Assembly (NCBI RefSeq): GCF_001428805.1
Contig: NZ_LMIS01000001.1
Location: 2,921,075 to 2,985,074, forward strand
DNA length: 64,000 nt
DNA from: Aeromicrobium sp. Root236
GTDB taxonomy: Bacteria > Actinomycetota > Actinomycetes > Propionibacteriales > Nocardioidaceae
Direction of reading: 5' to 3'
A program made the translations under genes and the position numbers. The notes under the pieces are model-generated. The model was not told where the DNA came from. It searched no databases and was given only the letters and a program-made list of their open reading frames with translations. Shown here piece by piece: positions 27,475 through 36,181 of this stretch (position 1 is its first letter; every line of letters starts with the position of its first letter).

Positions 27475-27480
27475 TAGCCT
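27475..27480 (+). promoter_or_regulatory. -10 box for a leaderless transcript
   Basis: TAGCCT ends 6 bases before the ATG at 27487. There is no ribosome site before the ATG. Confidence 0.4.
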
Positions 27481-27486
27481 GTCTGG

Positions 27487-28368
27487 ATGTTCCGTCGGTC
27501 CCGTACGCGTTTCGCACTGCGTCACCGTGGCATGCTGACCCCGCCGGTCGCCGGCCAGACGTTGGATGCGTTCAGCGTCGACCACGTCGGGCAGCCCGTG
27601 ATGCTGTGGGGCGGAGACGGGACCGCGGCGGTCCAGGTGGCAGATCGCGATGCGGTCGTGCTGCAGGAGCGTCCGCCGCATGACTGGACCCTCCAGCCCT
27701 TGCCCGACGGCCGGTTCGTCGTCGTCGGCTCGCGTGCCGAGTGGCGGGACGGCGTGGCTGAGGACAATGCGCACGTGTACGCCTCCGACGGCTCGCTGGA
27801 CGCTGTCGGTTGCCTCGGCGACGGGATCGAGCACGTGCAGACGTCGGCGGACGGCAGCATCTGGGTCGGCTACTTCGACGAGGGCATCTACGGCAACGAC
27901 GGTTGGGGTGGCTCGGGTCCCGAACCCATGGGCTCGGCAGGGATCGTCCGGTTCTCGTCGGACCTGCAGGTGCAGTGGGAGTATCCGCTTCAGCAGCAGG
28001 ACCCCATCGACGACTGCTATGCCCTCAACGTCACGGGCGACGACGTCTGGGCCTGCCCCTACTCCAGCTTCGACGTCGTGCGGATCCGTGACGGCGATGT
28101 GCGGTCGTGGAGCAACGAGGTCGAGGGCGCCCGAGCCCTCGTGGTGAGTGGTGACTCGGTCGCACTCGTCGGTGGGTACGAGAAGGACCGCGACCGGCTC
28201 GTCATCGGACAGCTCGACGACGACGAGCTCCAGGTGCAGGCCACTGGGCGGTTGACCATGCCGGACGGCCGACGACTCCCGGAGGACACGTTCGTCGTCG
28301 GCCGCGGCGCGGAGCTCCACGCGTTGGTGGGCTCCGACTGGTTCAGCTGGTCGCTGGACCAGGCCTGA
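27487..28368 (+). CDS. uncharacterised beta-propeller-like protein
   Basis: A 293-residue cytoplasmic protein of beta-rich sequence, with repeated short strands and turns such as LPDGRFVVVGSRAEW, SADGSIWVGYFDEGIYG and VTGDDVWACPYSSFDVV. Similar proteins are annotated as hypothetical in Streptomyces and relatives. No catalytic motif was found. It ends one base before the end of the opposing valine dehydrogenase gene. Confidence 0.72.
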   Translation: MFRRSRTRFALRHRGMLTPPVAGQTLDAFSVDHVGQPVMLWGGDGTAAVQVADRDAVVLQERPPHDWTLQPLPDGRFVVVGSRAEWRDGVAEDNAHVYASDGSLDAVGCLGDGIEHVQTSADGSIWVGYFDEGIYGNDGWGGSGPEPMGSAGIVRFSSDLQVQWEYPLQQQDPIDDCYALNVTGDDVWACPYSSFDVVRIRDGDVRSWSNEVEGARALVVSGDSVALVGGYEKDRDRLVIGQLDDDELQVQATGRLTMPDGRRLPEDTFVVGRGAELHALVGSDWFSWSLDQA

Positions 28369-29460
28369 TCAGCTGGTCGGGAGCCAGACCGAGCGCAGCC
28401 GGCCCACCTCGCGCATGCGCTGCTCGGCCATGCGGTCGGCGGCGATCGACGGCGGGACGCCCTCGGACTTGGCGCGCTCGAGCACACCCAGCGTCGTGTC
28501 GAAGATCGTGGTGGCCCGCATCTTGGCGCGGTCGAACTCGAATCCCTCGAGCTCGTCGGCGACCTGGATGACGCCGCCGGAGTTGACGCAGTAGTCGGGC
28601 GCGTAGGTGATGCCGCGCTCGTCGAGGCGCTTCTCGATGCCCTCGTGGGCGAGCTGGTTGTTGGCAGCTCCGCAGACGATCGTCGCGGTCAACGCCTCGA
28701 TCGACTCGTCGTTGAGGGCGCCACCGAGCGCGCAGGGTGCGTAGATGTCGAGCGGCTCGCGGATGAGCGCGTCCGTGTCGACGACCGAGGTGATCGACGG
28801 GTAGGCCTGCTGGAGCGCGGCGACGGCCTCGGCGTTGACGTCGGTGACGACGACCTGCGCGTCCTCCTCGACCAGGTGGCCGACGAGGTGCTTGCCGACC
28901 TTGCCGACGCCGGCCACGCCGACGCGCTTGCCGGCCAGCGAGGTGTCGCCCCAGAGGTGCTGCGCCGAGGCGCGCATGCCCTGGTAGACGCCGAAGGCGG
29001 TCAGGACCGACGAGTCGCCGGCACCGCCGTGCTCGACCGTGCGGCCGGTCACGAAGTCCGACTCGCGGGCGATGATGTCCATGTCAGGGCTGAACGTGCC
29101 GACGTCGCACGCCGTGTAGTAGCGACCGCCGAGCGTCTGGACGAATCGTCCGTATGCCCGCAGCAACGCCTCGGTCTTGATCTTCGTCGGGTCACCGATG
29201 ATGACGGCCTTGCCGCCACCCAGGTCGAGGCCCGCCAGCGCGTTCTTGTAGGCCATGCCCTGCGAGAGGTTGAGGACGTCGGTCAGCGCGTCCTGCTCAG
29301 AGGCGTACGGGTAGAAGCGCGTGCCGCCCAGGGCCGGGCCGAGGGCGGTGGAGTAGATCGCGATGATGGCCTTGAGGCCCGAGGCCTCGTCGTGGCAGAA
29401 GACGACTTGTTCATGTCGGCTGCCGAAGGCGGATGGCGCGTTGCTGCTGGAGTCGGTCAC
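28369..29460 (-). CDS. vdh: valine/leucine/phenylalanine dehydrogenase
   Basis: A 363-residue NAD-dependent amino-acid dehydrogenase of the Glu/Leu/Phe/Val family, likely valine dehydrogenase (branched-chain amino acid catabolism, supplying branched acyl-CoA primers). Motifs: [12 protein letters not shown], the catalytic Lys region [11 protein letters not shown], the Rossmann [12 protein letters not shown] and [15 protein letters not shown] at 29460 gives the size of Streptomyces Vdh and has a GAGAG a few bases upstream. An in-frame ATG at 29511 would add 17 low-complexity residues. Confidence 0.88.
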   Translation of the reverse strand: MTDSSSNAPSAFGSRHEQVVFCHDEASGLKAIIAIYSTALGPALGGTRFYPYASEQDALTDVLNLSQGMAYKNALAGLDLGGGKAVIIGDPTKIKTEALLRAYGRFVQTLGGRYYTACDVGTFSPDMDIIARESDFVTGRTVEHGGAGDSSVLTAFGVYQGMRASAQHLWGDTSLAGKRVGVAGVGKVGKHLVGHLVEEDAQVVVTDVNAEAVAALQQAYPSITSVVDTDALIREPLDIYAPCALGGALNDESIEALTATIVCGAANNQLAHEGIEKRLDERGITYAPDYCVNSGGVIQVADELEGFEFDRAKMRATTIFDTTLGVLERAKSEGVPPSIAADRMAEQRMREVGRLRSVWLPTS

Positions 29461-29588
29461 GGTAGTGCTCTCTGTCGTGGATGGCGGAGGTGCGTTGGTG
29501 GGCACTTCCATCGGCGAAGCCGCGGGGTGGTGCGACTTGGCAGAGACTCTACCGCTCAGCGGGCCTTCCTGAGGACGTACGCGGTCGG

Positions 29589-30362
29589 CTACGCAGCGCC
29601 GAGCTCGGGCGCCGTCCTCACGGTCGTCGTGGTGCCGTCCGCCCACACGACGAGGGCCGTGCGATCGGGACGGCTCTGGAGCCATGCCCCGGCTTCGCTG
29701 CCCCGCGCGTACGCGGCAGTGGCGTCGATGTCGGCCCAGGTCAGCGAGGCGGTGATGACCGTGACGGAGGCGATGCCCGCCGGTGGACGGCCGGTCCGTG
29801 CGTCGACGAGGTGCTGTCCGCGGTGCGTCGTGCCGGAGGTGGCGACAGCTCCGTTGGCGATCGGCACGAGCCCGAGCAGCCGCTGCGGGTCGTGCGGGTC
29901 CTCGAGCCCGATGCGCCAGGGGTCGGCGCCCGGCACGACGGTGCGGCAGACCATGTCGCCGCCGGCCGAGAGGCAGAAGTCCGTGCCCTCGAGCTCGTCC
30001 AGCAGATCGGCCGCGCGATCGACCGCCCAGCCCTTGACGACACCGCTCGGGTCGAGGGTCGTGCCACCGCGGACGTCCGACCGCCAGACGTCGAATGCGC
30101 CGTTGGACGCAAGCGCCGCCTCGGCACCGAGCCCCAGCACCTCGCGGACGAGGGGTGAGGCGGCATCGAGGGAGAGCTCGCCGCGATTGATGCGGGAGAC
30201 GTCGGAGTCCTCCCGGTACGTGCTGAAGAGACGATCGGCCTCTCGCAGCGACTCCATCACCCGCACCCACACCGCATCGGCCAGTGCGTCCGTCGTGTGG
30301 CGGCCTCTCAGCGCGAGCGTCACCGGCATCCCCATGACGTGCTCGACACGTCGCGTCGTCAC
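29589..30362 (-). CDS. apbE: FAD:protein FMN transferase (ApbE family)
   Basis: A 257-residue flavin transferase that attaches FMN covalently to a Ser/Thr of target proteins. Motifs: MGMPVTL, the [14 protein letters not shown] segment, GALDLSG-like [28 protein letters not shown], and [13 protein letters not shown] with the Mg-binding Asp. Its GTG overlaps the stop of the FMN-binding protein gene (GTGA), so enzyme and likely substrate are made together. No obvious lipobox or signal peptide, so the flavinylation may occur inside the cell. Confidence 0.92.
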   Translation of the reverse strand: MTTRRVEHVMGMPVTLALRGRHTTDALADAVWVRVMESLREADRLFSTYREDSDVSRINRGELSLDAASPLVREVLGLGAEAALASNGAFDVWRSDVRGGTTLDPSGVVKGWAVDRAADLLDELEGTDFCLSAGGDMVCRTVVPGADPWRIGLEDPHDPQRLLGLVPIANGAVATSGTTHRGQHLVDARTGRPPAGIASVTVITASLTWADIDATAAYARGSEAGAWLQSRPDRTALVVWADGTTTTVRTAPELGAA

Positions 30363-30808
30363 AGCCCGGCCTTGTCGAGTGCGCCCTGCAGCGACGTGGC
30401 GTAGCCCCGGCTCGTCACGGTCGCGCCACTGATCATGTCGACGTTGCCGTCCTGCGACTCGAGAGTCGCCTTCGTGAGGATCGGGAGGGCGTACGCGTTG
30501 ATCTCCTCGTCACGGCCGTTGCCGTTCGGATACACCGGCACCGTGACCTCCGTGATCTTGCCGTTCGCCACGGTGATGGCGACCTGGACCGGTCCCCACT
30601 GGGTGTCGGTCGACGGTCCCGTGTACGTCTTGGCGCCGTCGGTCGAGCTGGCGTCGGAGCTGCTGGTGCTGTCGTTGCTCGCCGAGGATCCGGCGGTCGG
30701 GGGAGCGAGGACGCTCGTGGCGGCCGGCCCGGCGGTGGACGTGTGATAGCCGAACAGCAGCACGACGGTGGTCAGGGTGCTGAGGAACCACAGGACGATG
30801 CGTTTCAT
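30359..30808 (-). CDS. FMN-binding domain protein, predicted ApbE substrate
   Basis: A 149-residue membrane-anchored protein: one N-terminal helix (about 4-22), a Ser/Thr/Pro-rich linker to residue about 60, then an FMN_bind domain (about 65-149). It has D124-M-I-S-G-A-T-V-T132, matching the flavinylation motif D-x-x-(S/T)-G-A-T-x-(S/T); Thr132 would carry FMN. It should act as an electron carrier on the outer membrane face, between the flavocytochrome encoded 4 bases upstream and an outside acceptor. The ATG at 30808 is preferred because it starts at the membrane helix. Confidence 0.9.
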   Translation of the reverse strand: MKRIVLWFLSTLTTVVLLFGYHTSTAGPAATSVLAPPTAGSSASNDSTSSSDASSTDGAKTYTGPSTDTQWGPVQVAITVANGKITEVTVPVYPNGNGRDEEINAYALPILTKATLESQDGNVDMISGATVTSRGYATSLQGALDKAGL

Positions 30809-30812
30809 GGGA

Positions 30813-32219
30813 TCACCAGCTGAAGGTCTCGAGGTGGACCTGCTCCGGCGGGACACCGGCAGCAGCGAGGGTGCGCAGGACCTCGTCGGTCCACACGGCA
30901 GGACCGCACACGTACACGTCGCGCTGGTCGATGTCCGGCACCCAGAAGGTCAGCGAAGTCTGGTCGTCGGCGTGCCCCGCGTGGGCGCCGAGCCACGAAT
31001 CGGGGGAGCGACGGCGTCCTGGCAGCCACAGCAGCTCGAGGCCGCGGGAGCGGGCGAGGTCCTGCAGCTCTGCCGACATGAGCGGCTCGTCGCGATAGCG
31101 CTGCAGCAGCACCGCGTCGCCCGGCCGGTAGTCGAGGCCCTCCGCGAGGGCGCGCAACGGTGTGATGCCGACGCCGGCCCCGATGAACGCGACCTTGTCG
31201 CGGGTCCGGGCGCGGTCGCCGAGGCGTCCGTAGGGGCCCTCGAACATGACCCGGGTGCCCGGGGCGAGCGTCCGCAGGCGGCCACTGTCGTCGCCGAGAT
31301 CCTTCACGGTGATGCGGAGGGTGTCGTTGGTCGGTGCCGCGGAGAGTGAGTACGGATTGCCGCGCGTACGTCCAGAGCCTTGGAGGAACCGCCAGACGAA
31401 GAACTGTCCCGCCTCTGCGTGCAGCCGATCGAGAGCGCGACCAGTCAGGTGCACCGACACCACGCCGGGACCCTCCGGCACGACCGCGGCCACGTGCACG
31501 CGATGGGTGAGGGATCGCTGCAACGGCAGGACAACGCGGAACACGACGACCGCCAGCGCCGAGGCCGCCCAGGCACTCCACCAGAACACCGTCGACGCCG
31601 TGGAGGCGAGGAGCTCCTGGCCGGTCCAGAGCTGATGCGGCAACGCGAGACCCGCGCCCAGGTACGCGTAGAGGTGCAGCAGGTGCCAGGACTCGTAGCG
31701 CAGCCGCGAGCGGGCCGCGCGGATGCTCGTGACGACGACCATGACGAGGCAGAGCGTCCCCGCCACGGCCAGCAGCATGCCCGGATCATGGGTCGTCATC
31801 CGCCACGTCTCGCTGAGCACGCGGGGGATCGTGCCGCCGGCGTAGCCCCAGACGATGAGGACGACGTGAGCGAGCATCAGGTTGAACGACGTGAAGCCCA
31901 CCAGCCGGTGGACGTGGGCCAGCCGGTCCTGGCCGAACGCATGCTCCAGCACGGGGACTCGCGCCATGAGCAGCACCTGGGCCAGCAGCAGCACCGACGC
32001 CACGAGGCCGGTCAGGCGGCCGGTCGACAGGAGCCCGGAGTCCCAGCCGCCGAGGTCCTGGACCCCGCCGCCGGTCACCCACCAATAGGTGACCAGCAGC
32101 AGACCGAGCCACAGCGTCGCCATGGCGGCGAGTCGGGTGGTGGCATCTCGGCGGGCCCGGCTGCCGCGCGACGTGTGTGCCGAGGAGCTCCGCCGAACGT
32201 CGGTGGTCAGGGACGTCAT
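30813..32219 (-). CDS. ferric-reductase-like transmembrane ferredoxin reductase
   Basis: A 468-residue membrane flavocytochrome. The N-terminal half (about 30-235) has six helices of ferric-reductase/NOX type, with His residues for b-heme (HRLVGF, MLAHVVLIVWG, WHLLHLYAYLG, ALPHQLW). The C-terminal half (about 240-468) is an FNR module: FAD motif RGNPYSLSAAP, NAD(P) motif FIGAGVGITPLRAL and terminal YVCGPAVWTDEVLRTLAAAGVPPEQVHLETFSW. It would move electrons from NAD(P)H across the membrane to the FMN-binding protein. Its ATG overlaps the preceding stop by 4 bases. Confidence 0.9.
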   Translation of the reverse strand: MTSLTTDVRRSSSAHTSRGSRARRDATTRLAAMATLWLGLLLVTYWWVTGGGVQDLGGWDSGLLSTGRLTGLVASVLLLAQVLLMARVPVLEHAFGQDRLAHVHRLVGFTSFNLMLAHVVLIVWGYAGGTIPRVLSETWRMTTHDPGMLLAVAGTLCLVMVVVTSIRAARSRLRYESWHLLHLYAYLGAGLALPHQLWTGQELLASTASTVFWWSAWAASALAVVVFRVVLPLQRSLTHRVHVAAVVPEGPGVVSVHLTGRALDRLHAEAGQFFVWRFLQGSGRTRGNPYSLSAAPTNDTLRITVKDLGDDSGRLRTLAPGTRVMFEGPYGRLGDRARTRDKVAFIGAGVGITPLRALAEGLDYRPGDAVLLQRYRDEPLMSAELQDLARSRGLELLWLPGRRRSPDSWLGAHAGHADDQTSLTFWVPDIDQRDVYVCGPAVWTDEVLRTLAAAGVPPEQVHLETFSW

Positions 32220-32599
32220 GTCGGGTCGTTGTCGCCGTTCGGCTGGTTGCCGGACTCGGCGCCGGGGCCGGGCCGGCCGCCACGTTGGTCGCCGTGGTTG
32301 CCGCGATCGCCGAAGTCCGGCCGGCCGTCGCCGGGGGCGAACCTGCTGATCCGGTCGTCGCGGCCGTCGTGGTCGCCCGCGGTGGCGTGCCCGATGCCGA
32401 AGCCGAGCACGCCACCGGCCAGCGCGAGGCCGGCGCCGCTGGTCAGCAGGATGTTGCGCGTACGTGGGCTGGTGAACACCGCGGGCCGGTCGTTCGGAAC
32501 GCCGGGAGCCGGAGCCGCCGGTGGGGGAGCGGGCTGCTCGACTGTCGCCTGCTCGGCGGTGGGCTGGTCGTCCTCAGGGGTCTTCTGCTCGTCGTTCAT
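32216..32599 (-). CDS. small single-pass membrane protein heading the electron-transfer operon
   Basis: A 127-residue protein: an acidic Pro/Ala/Gln-rich N-terminus (about 1-45), one helix (about 50-72, ILLTSGAGLALAGGVLGFGIGHATAG), then a Gly/Asp/Arg/Asn-rich tail expected outside the cell. No family recognised. Its stop overlaps the ATG of the flavocytochrome gene, so it belongs to the operon. The His/Asp-rich external tail might bind metal (speculation). Confidence 0.7.
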   Translation of the reverse strand: MNDEQKTPEDDQPTAEQATVEQPAPPPAAPAPGVPNDRPAVFTSPRTRNILLTSGAGLALAGGVLGFGIGHATAGDHDGRDDRISRFAPGDGRPDFGDRGNHGDQRGGRPGPGAESGNQPNGDNDPT

Positions 32600-32680
32600 G
32601 GGCTGTCCTCCGTGCCTTGGGAGTGCCCAGCATGTGCGGGTGGCCTGAGGCCCACCGCGGGACGACCTGTGAGCTGGCTG

Positions 32681-33175
32681 TCAGTCGTCCTCGCGAGCCG
32701 CTCGTTCGGCGGCCGCCTCGGGATCCGGGACACCGCGGAACGTACGGAAGCTGTAGACGATGAAGGCCAGGGCGATGACCGACGACAGGATCAGCGTCGC
32801 GCCGGTGCCCCAGCCGCCGATCAGCCACCAGCTCTCGCGCAGCGGCCACCAGTCCGGCGCGTCGGGACGGATGCCCCAGTAGATGCCGACCGCCGCGATC
32901 GCGAGCGCTCCGGTGCAGCTGGCGATGATGCGGGGCCAGGTCTGCACGCCGTCGGCGGCCGCCTTGTAGGCCATGACCTTGACCGGCTCGAGGCGCCGCT
33001 CGGCCCACTCGTACTGCTCGGAGAGGATCGCCAGACCGCCGACGACCATGAGCAGGCCGGGGCCGGGGAGGAGGAGCGCGGCAATGCCGCCGACCACCAG
33101 GATCCAGCCGACGATCTCGAGGACCAGCCGGCGCACGGCCTTGGCTGACCTGCGGCCTTCGGGCTTGTCGGTCAT
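32681..33175 (-). CDS. PGPGW-motif transmembrane protein (TIGR02611-like)
   Basis: A 164-residue membrane protein. The first hydrophobic hairpin carries LLLPGPGLLMVVGGLAIL (about 34-52), the PGPGW-family signature, followed by EYEWA-like QYEWAERRLEPV. Two further helices (about 85-102 and 125-148) precede an acidic tail. Common in actinobacteria, function unknown. The start is uncertain: ATG at 33175 gives MTDKPEGRR; an in-frame ATG 33 bases upstream is possible. Confidence 0.8.
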   Translation of the reverse strand: MTDKPEGRRSAKAVRRLVLEIVGWILVVGGIAALLLPGPGLLMVVGGLAILSEQYEWAERRLEPVKVMAYKAAADGVQTWPRIIASCTGALAIAAVGIYWGIRPDAPDWWPLRESWWLIGGWGTGATLILSSVIALAFIVYSFRTFRGVPDPEAAAERAAREDD

Positions 33176-33231
33176 CGGGCGTCGATCAAGGAAGCGGCCA
33201 TGCTCCATCCTTGCAGCCGGTTGGTCTGGTG

Positions 33232-34032
33232 CTACTCCTTGACCCGCTTGGCGAGGGACTTGTCCATGCGCCGGAAGAGCGGCTGCGAGACCTTGGTGAC
33301 GACGCCGGGCAGTGCGGCCATGCCGAGCTCGCCCATCGCACCGGGCAGGCTCGTCACCCGTGTCGGCTTGTCGACAATCGCCTTGACCAGCCAGTTGGCA
33401 GCCTTGTCGGCGCTGAGCATCGGCATCGCCTGGTAGATGGGCGTCGCGCCGGACATCTCCGTGCGAACCATCGGGAAGTAGACGGTCGTCGAGGTGATGC
33501 CTTCGTGCCCGAGCTCTGCGGTGAGGGACCGGGTGAACGACTCGAGGGCCGCCTTGCTGGCGAGGTAGGCGGAGAACAGTGGGATCGGCACCTGCGTCGA
33601 CATGCTCGACGAGATCACGACGTGCCCGTGGCCCTGCTCGAGGAATCGCGGCACGAGCGCGAGCGTCAGGCGTACGGCGCCGAAGTAGTTGATCGCCATG
33701 GTGCGCTCGTAGTCGTGGACCCGGTTGAGCGACTCCTTGACCGGCCGGCGGATCGAGCGGCCGGCGTTGTTGACCAGCGCGTCGATCCGCGGGTGGTCGG
33801 CCAGCAGCTGCGCGGCGATCTGGTCGGTGGCCGCGGCGTCCGAGAGGTCGACGGGGTACGCGTACGCGCGCCCGCCCGCGGCCTCGATGCCTGCGCGTAC
33901 GTCTTCGAGCTCGTCCGCGCGTCGGGCCAGGAGGCACACGGTCGCGCCGAGGCGAGCCATCTTGCGGGCGGCCTCCGCGCCGATGCCGCTCGAGGCGCCG
34001 GTGATGACGACGGTCTGACCAGAAAGCTTCAC
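33232..34032 (-). CDS. SDR-family oxidoreductase in a TetR operon
   Basis: A 266-residue short-chain dehydrogenase with TGASSGIG (11-18), NNAG, catalytic Ser (ISSSM) and Y-x-x-x-K (SAYLASKAALESF). The C-terminus (about 205-266) is basic and amphipathic, as in SDRs acting on membrane lipids or sterols. Its ATG overlaps the TetR stop (ATGA), so it is second in a TetR-SDR operon. Being divergent from a sterol desaturase gene suggests a lipid substrate (inference). Confidence 0.88.
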   Translation of the reverse strand: MKLSGQTVVITGASSGIGAEAARKMARLGATVCLLARRADELEDVRAGIEAAGGRAYAYPVDLSDAAATDQIAAQLLADHPRIDALVNNAGRSIRRPVKESLNRVHDYERTMAINYFGAVRLTLALVPRFLEQGHGHVVISSSMSTQVPIPLFSAYLASKAALESFTRSLTAELGHEGITSTTVYFPMVRTEMSGATPIYQAMPMLSADKAANWLVKAIVDKPTRVTSLPGAMGELGMAALPGVVTKVSQPLFRRMDKSLAKRVKE

Positions 34033-34643
34033 TCGGAGTCACCGCCGAACAGCGCCGTGAGCAGCCGCATGCAGCGTTGCATCATCTGCTCGGCGCTCTC
34101 TTCGGGGTGCTCCATCCACCAGTTCATCAACGAGTCGACGATGCCGAGCCACACCGCGGTCATGGCCGAGATGTCGAGCGGGTCGTTGTTGCCGGCGAGG
34201 CCCATGAGCTCGGTGACGCCTTCGTCGGCGAGCTTGCCGATGCGTTCGGCGTAGCCGGCGATCGAGTCGGCGATCGTGCCGGTCGACGGCGCGGTCGGGT
34301 CGAAGAACAGCCGCCAGAGATAGGGCTGGGGCTCGAGCAGCGCGAACATCCCGGCGAGTGTCGCCATGCCGCGCTCGATGCCGACGGCGTCGCCACGAGC
34401 GATGCGCTCGATCTCGTCGGCCAGCAGCGCGCCACCGCGGTCGAGGCAGGCCTCGTAGAGCCCTTCCTTGGAGCCGAAGTAGTTGTAGATCAGCGGCTTC
34501 GAGATGCCGGCCTTGTCGGCGACCGTGGCGACCGACGTCGCGGCGAACCCGTTGGTGCCGAACTGCTCCGAGGCGATGTCGAGGATCTGCGTCTCCCGGT
34601 CCAGTCGGGGGACACCCTTCGTGCCTGCATTGGGTCTGACCAC
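34029..34643 (-). CDS. TetR-family regulator of the lipid-related locus
   Basis: A 204-residue TetR protein with an N-terminal HTH (about 18-60, AATSVATVADKAGISKPLIYNYFGSKEGLYEACLDRGG). GTG start. Transcribed away from the sterol desaturase gene over a 69-base gap holding GGTAA-C-TTACC, and coupled to the SDR gene. It likely represses both directions and responds to a lipid or CoA ester (inference). Confidence 0.88.
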   Translation of the reverse strand: MVRPNAGTKGVPRLDRETQILDIASEQFGTNGFAATSVATVADKAGISKPLIYNYFGSKEGLYEACLDRGGALLADEIERIARGDAVGIERGMATLAGMFALLEPQPYLWRLFFDPTAPSTGTIADSIAGYAERIGKLADEGVTELMGLAGNNDPLDISAMTAVWLGIVDSLMNWWMEHPEESAEQMMQRCMRLLTALFGGDSE

Positions 34644-34675
34644 GGCAGCAGTCTAGCGATGCGATGTGATCTCAT

Positions 34676-34686
34676 GGTAACTTACC
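34676..34686. promoter_or_regulatory. palindromic operator in a divergent promoter
   Basis: GGTAA-C-TTACC is a perfect 11-bp inverted repeat centred between the TetR gene (34643, minus) and the sterol desaturase gene (34713, plus). It contains a TANNNT -10 on each strand (TAACTT at 34678-34683 plus; TAAGTT at 34684-34679 minus), so one bound repressor could silence both units. Confidence 0.6.
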
Positions 34687-34712
34687 CGAAGGTCATATCG
34701 TTTGGAGGATCC

Positions 34713-35609
34713 ATGCAGGAGTTTTTCGACCCGCTGAAGAACCCGACGCTCGTCGCGGCGCCGTTCTTCATCCTGTCCCTGCTGATCGAGCTCGCGGCGT
34801 TCAAGTTCCTCGAGACCGATGAGGAGATGCGCGGATACGAGCGCAAGGACGCGCGGACCAGCCTGATCATGGGTGTGGGCTCGATCGTCTCCAGTGCGGT
34901 CTTCAAGCTCGGCACCCTCATCGCGTTCGTCGCGATCAGCGTGCACCTCGCGCCGTGGCACCTGCCGGACGACACGTGGTGGTCGTGGACGGCACTCATC
35001 CTCGGCCTCGACCTCGCGTTCTACCTGCAGCACCGCTTCGTGCACCGGGTCCGCATCGGCTGGGCTGCGCACCAGGCGCACCACTCGAGCGAGTACTTCA
35101 ACTACTCCACCGCCCTGCGGCAGAAGTGGAACCCGTGGGCCGAGGCGCTGTTCTGGCTGCCGTTCCCGTTCCTGGGCTTCGAGCCGTGGACGCTCTACGT
35201 CGCGTTCTCGGTCAACCTGATCTACCAGTTCTTCGTGCACACCGAGCGCATCGGCACGATGTGGCGCCCCATCGAGCTCATCTTCAACACGCCGTCGCAC
35301 CATCGCGTGCACCACGGCAGTGATCCGGAGTACCTCGACAAGAACTACGCAGGGATGCTGATCATCTGGGACCGCATGTTCGGCACGTTCCAGAAGGAGC
35401 TGTTCCGTCCGACGTACGGGCTGACGGTGCCGGTCGACACCTACAACGTCCTGCGGCTGCAGTACGGCGCGTTCGCCGAGCTGTTCCGCGACGTCCACAA
35501 CGCGAGGAACTGGCGCGAGAAGCTCGGCTACGTCTTCATGCCGCCGGGCTGGCACCCGGGGGAGAAGCGGGCCGAAGCGGAGCAGCCGCGCGAGACGCAG
35601 TCGGTGTGA
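34713..35609 (+). CDS. sterol desaturase/fatty acid hydroxylase family membrane protein
   Basis: A 298-residue integral membrane di-iron enzyme. Histidine clusters H-x3-H (HRFVH), H-x2-HH (HQAHH) and HHRVHH are present in order, with ALRQKW-type spacing between boxes and about four to five helices. Members hydroxylate or desaturate sterols, carotenoids or alkyl chains; the bacterial substrate here is unknown. GGAGGA is 4 bases before the ATG, and the -10 overlaps the operator. Its stop overlaps the next gene (GTGA). Confidence 0.9.
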   Translation: MQEFFDPLKNPTLVAAPFFILSLLIELAAFKFLETDEEMRGYERKDARTSLIMGVGSIVSSAVFKLGTLIAFVAISVHLAPWHLPDDTWWSWTALILGLDLAFYLQHRFVHRVRIGWAAHQAHHSSEYFNYSTALRQKWNPWAEALFWLPFPFLGFEPWTLYVAFSVNLIYQFFVHTERIGTMWRPIELIFNTPSHHRVHHGSDPEYLDKNYAGMLIIWDRMFGTFQKELFRPTYGLTVPVDTYNVLRLQYGAFAELFRDVHNARNWREKLGYVFMPPGWHPGEKRAEAEQPRETQSV

Positions 35610-36181
35610 CCGACCGCCGGCTGGTCGGCGTCGCCGCGGTGTTCGCGGTCTTCCTCACGGCGTGCGACCAGCTGTTCCACGTGCGGACCGACACGCTGGT
35701 CTATCACTGGGGACCCCAGGTGTGGGACCAGACCGTGATCGTCCCGGTGACGTTCTTCCTGGCCGCCGTCGGCATGCTCGACGTCAGCCGCCGGACCCGG
35801 CCGGAGGCGTTGCACCCCGTCGCCGTCTGGCGCGTCGCAGCGAGCCTCGCCGCGGTGACGGCCGCGTACCTCCTGTCGGGGCTGCTGGACCCGGAGCTCG
35901 CTGCGACGTACGCCGCGCTGCTCCTCGTGCTGTGGGTCGTACGCCTCGGGCTGCGGCGCGAGCGGCCGGTCGCCGTCGCGGCCGGTCTGCTCATCGCGGT
36001 CGGTGGGGTGCTGGGGGAGTCGGCGCTGTCGGCTCTCGGCGAGTTCGACTACGTCTCACCCGATGTGATCGGCGTGCCGTGGTGGCTGTTCCCGCTCTAC
36101 CTGCACGGTGCGCTGACCGCGGCCGACGTCGTCGCGCTCGTACGCTCGAGGGCCACGACGGCGGCTCTCCGTGCGGGCTAG
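35606..36181 (+). CDS. six-helix membrane protein resembling INSIG
   Basis: A 191-residue protein with six predicted helices (about 5-23, 42-60, 72-93, 98-116, 121-141, 155-178). From memory it matches the INSIG family at two places. WDQTVIVPVTFFLAAVGML (40-58) sits like the W-V-P-x-x-G-x-A-A-A-V-V-G-L segment. DYVSPDVIGVPWWLFPLYL (148-166) sits like the Y-T-S-P-D-F-x-x-x-x-S-W-L-P segment before the last helix. INSIGs are sterol-sensing ER proteins in animals; a mycobacterial homologue is known. GTG start overlaps the sterol desaturase stop by 4 bases. Family assignment needs a profile search. Confidence 0.6.
   Translation: MTDRRLVGVAAVFAVFLTACDQLFHVRTDTLVYHWGPQVWDQTVIVPVTFFLAAVGMLDVSRRTRPEALHPVAVWRVAASLAAVTAAYLLSGLLDPELAATYAALLLVLWVVRLGLRRERPVAVAAGLLIAVGGVLGESALSALGEFDYVSPDVIGVPWWLFPLYLHGALTAADVVALVRSRATTAALRAG

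Noticed and set aside
33175..33201. Nine-codon leader peptide (ATG near 33201) overlapping the PGPGW gene start
   Set aside because: Although an ATGA overlap and a GGAG are present, the ORF is too short and arbitrary to separate from chance.
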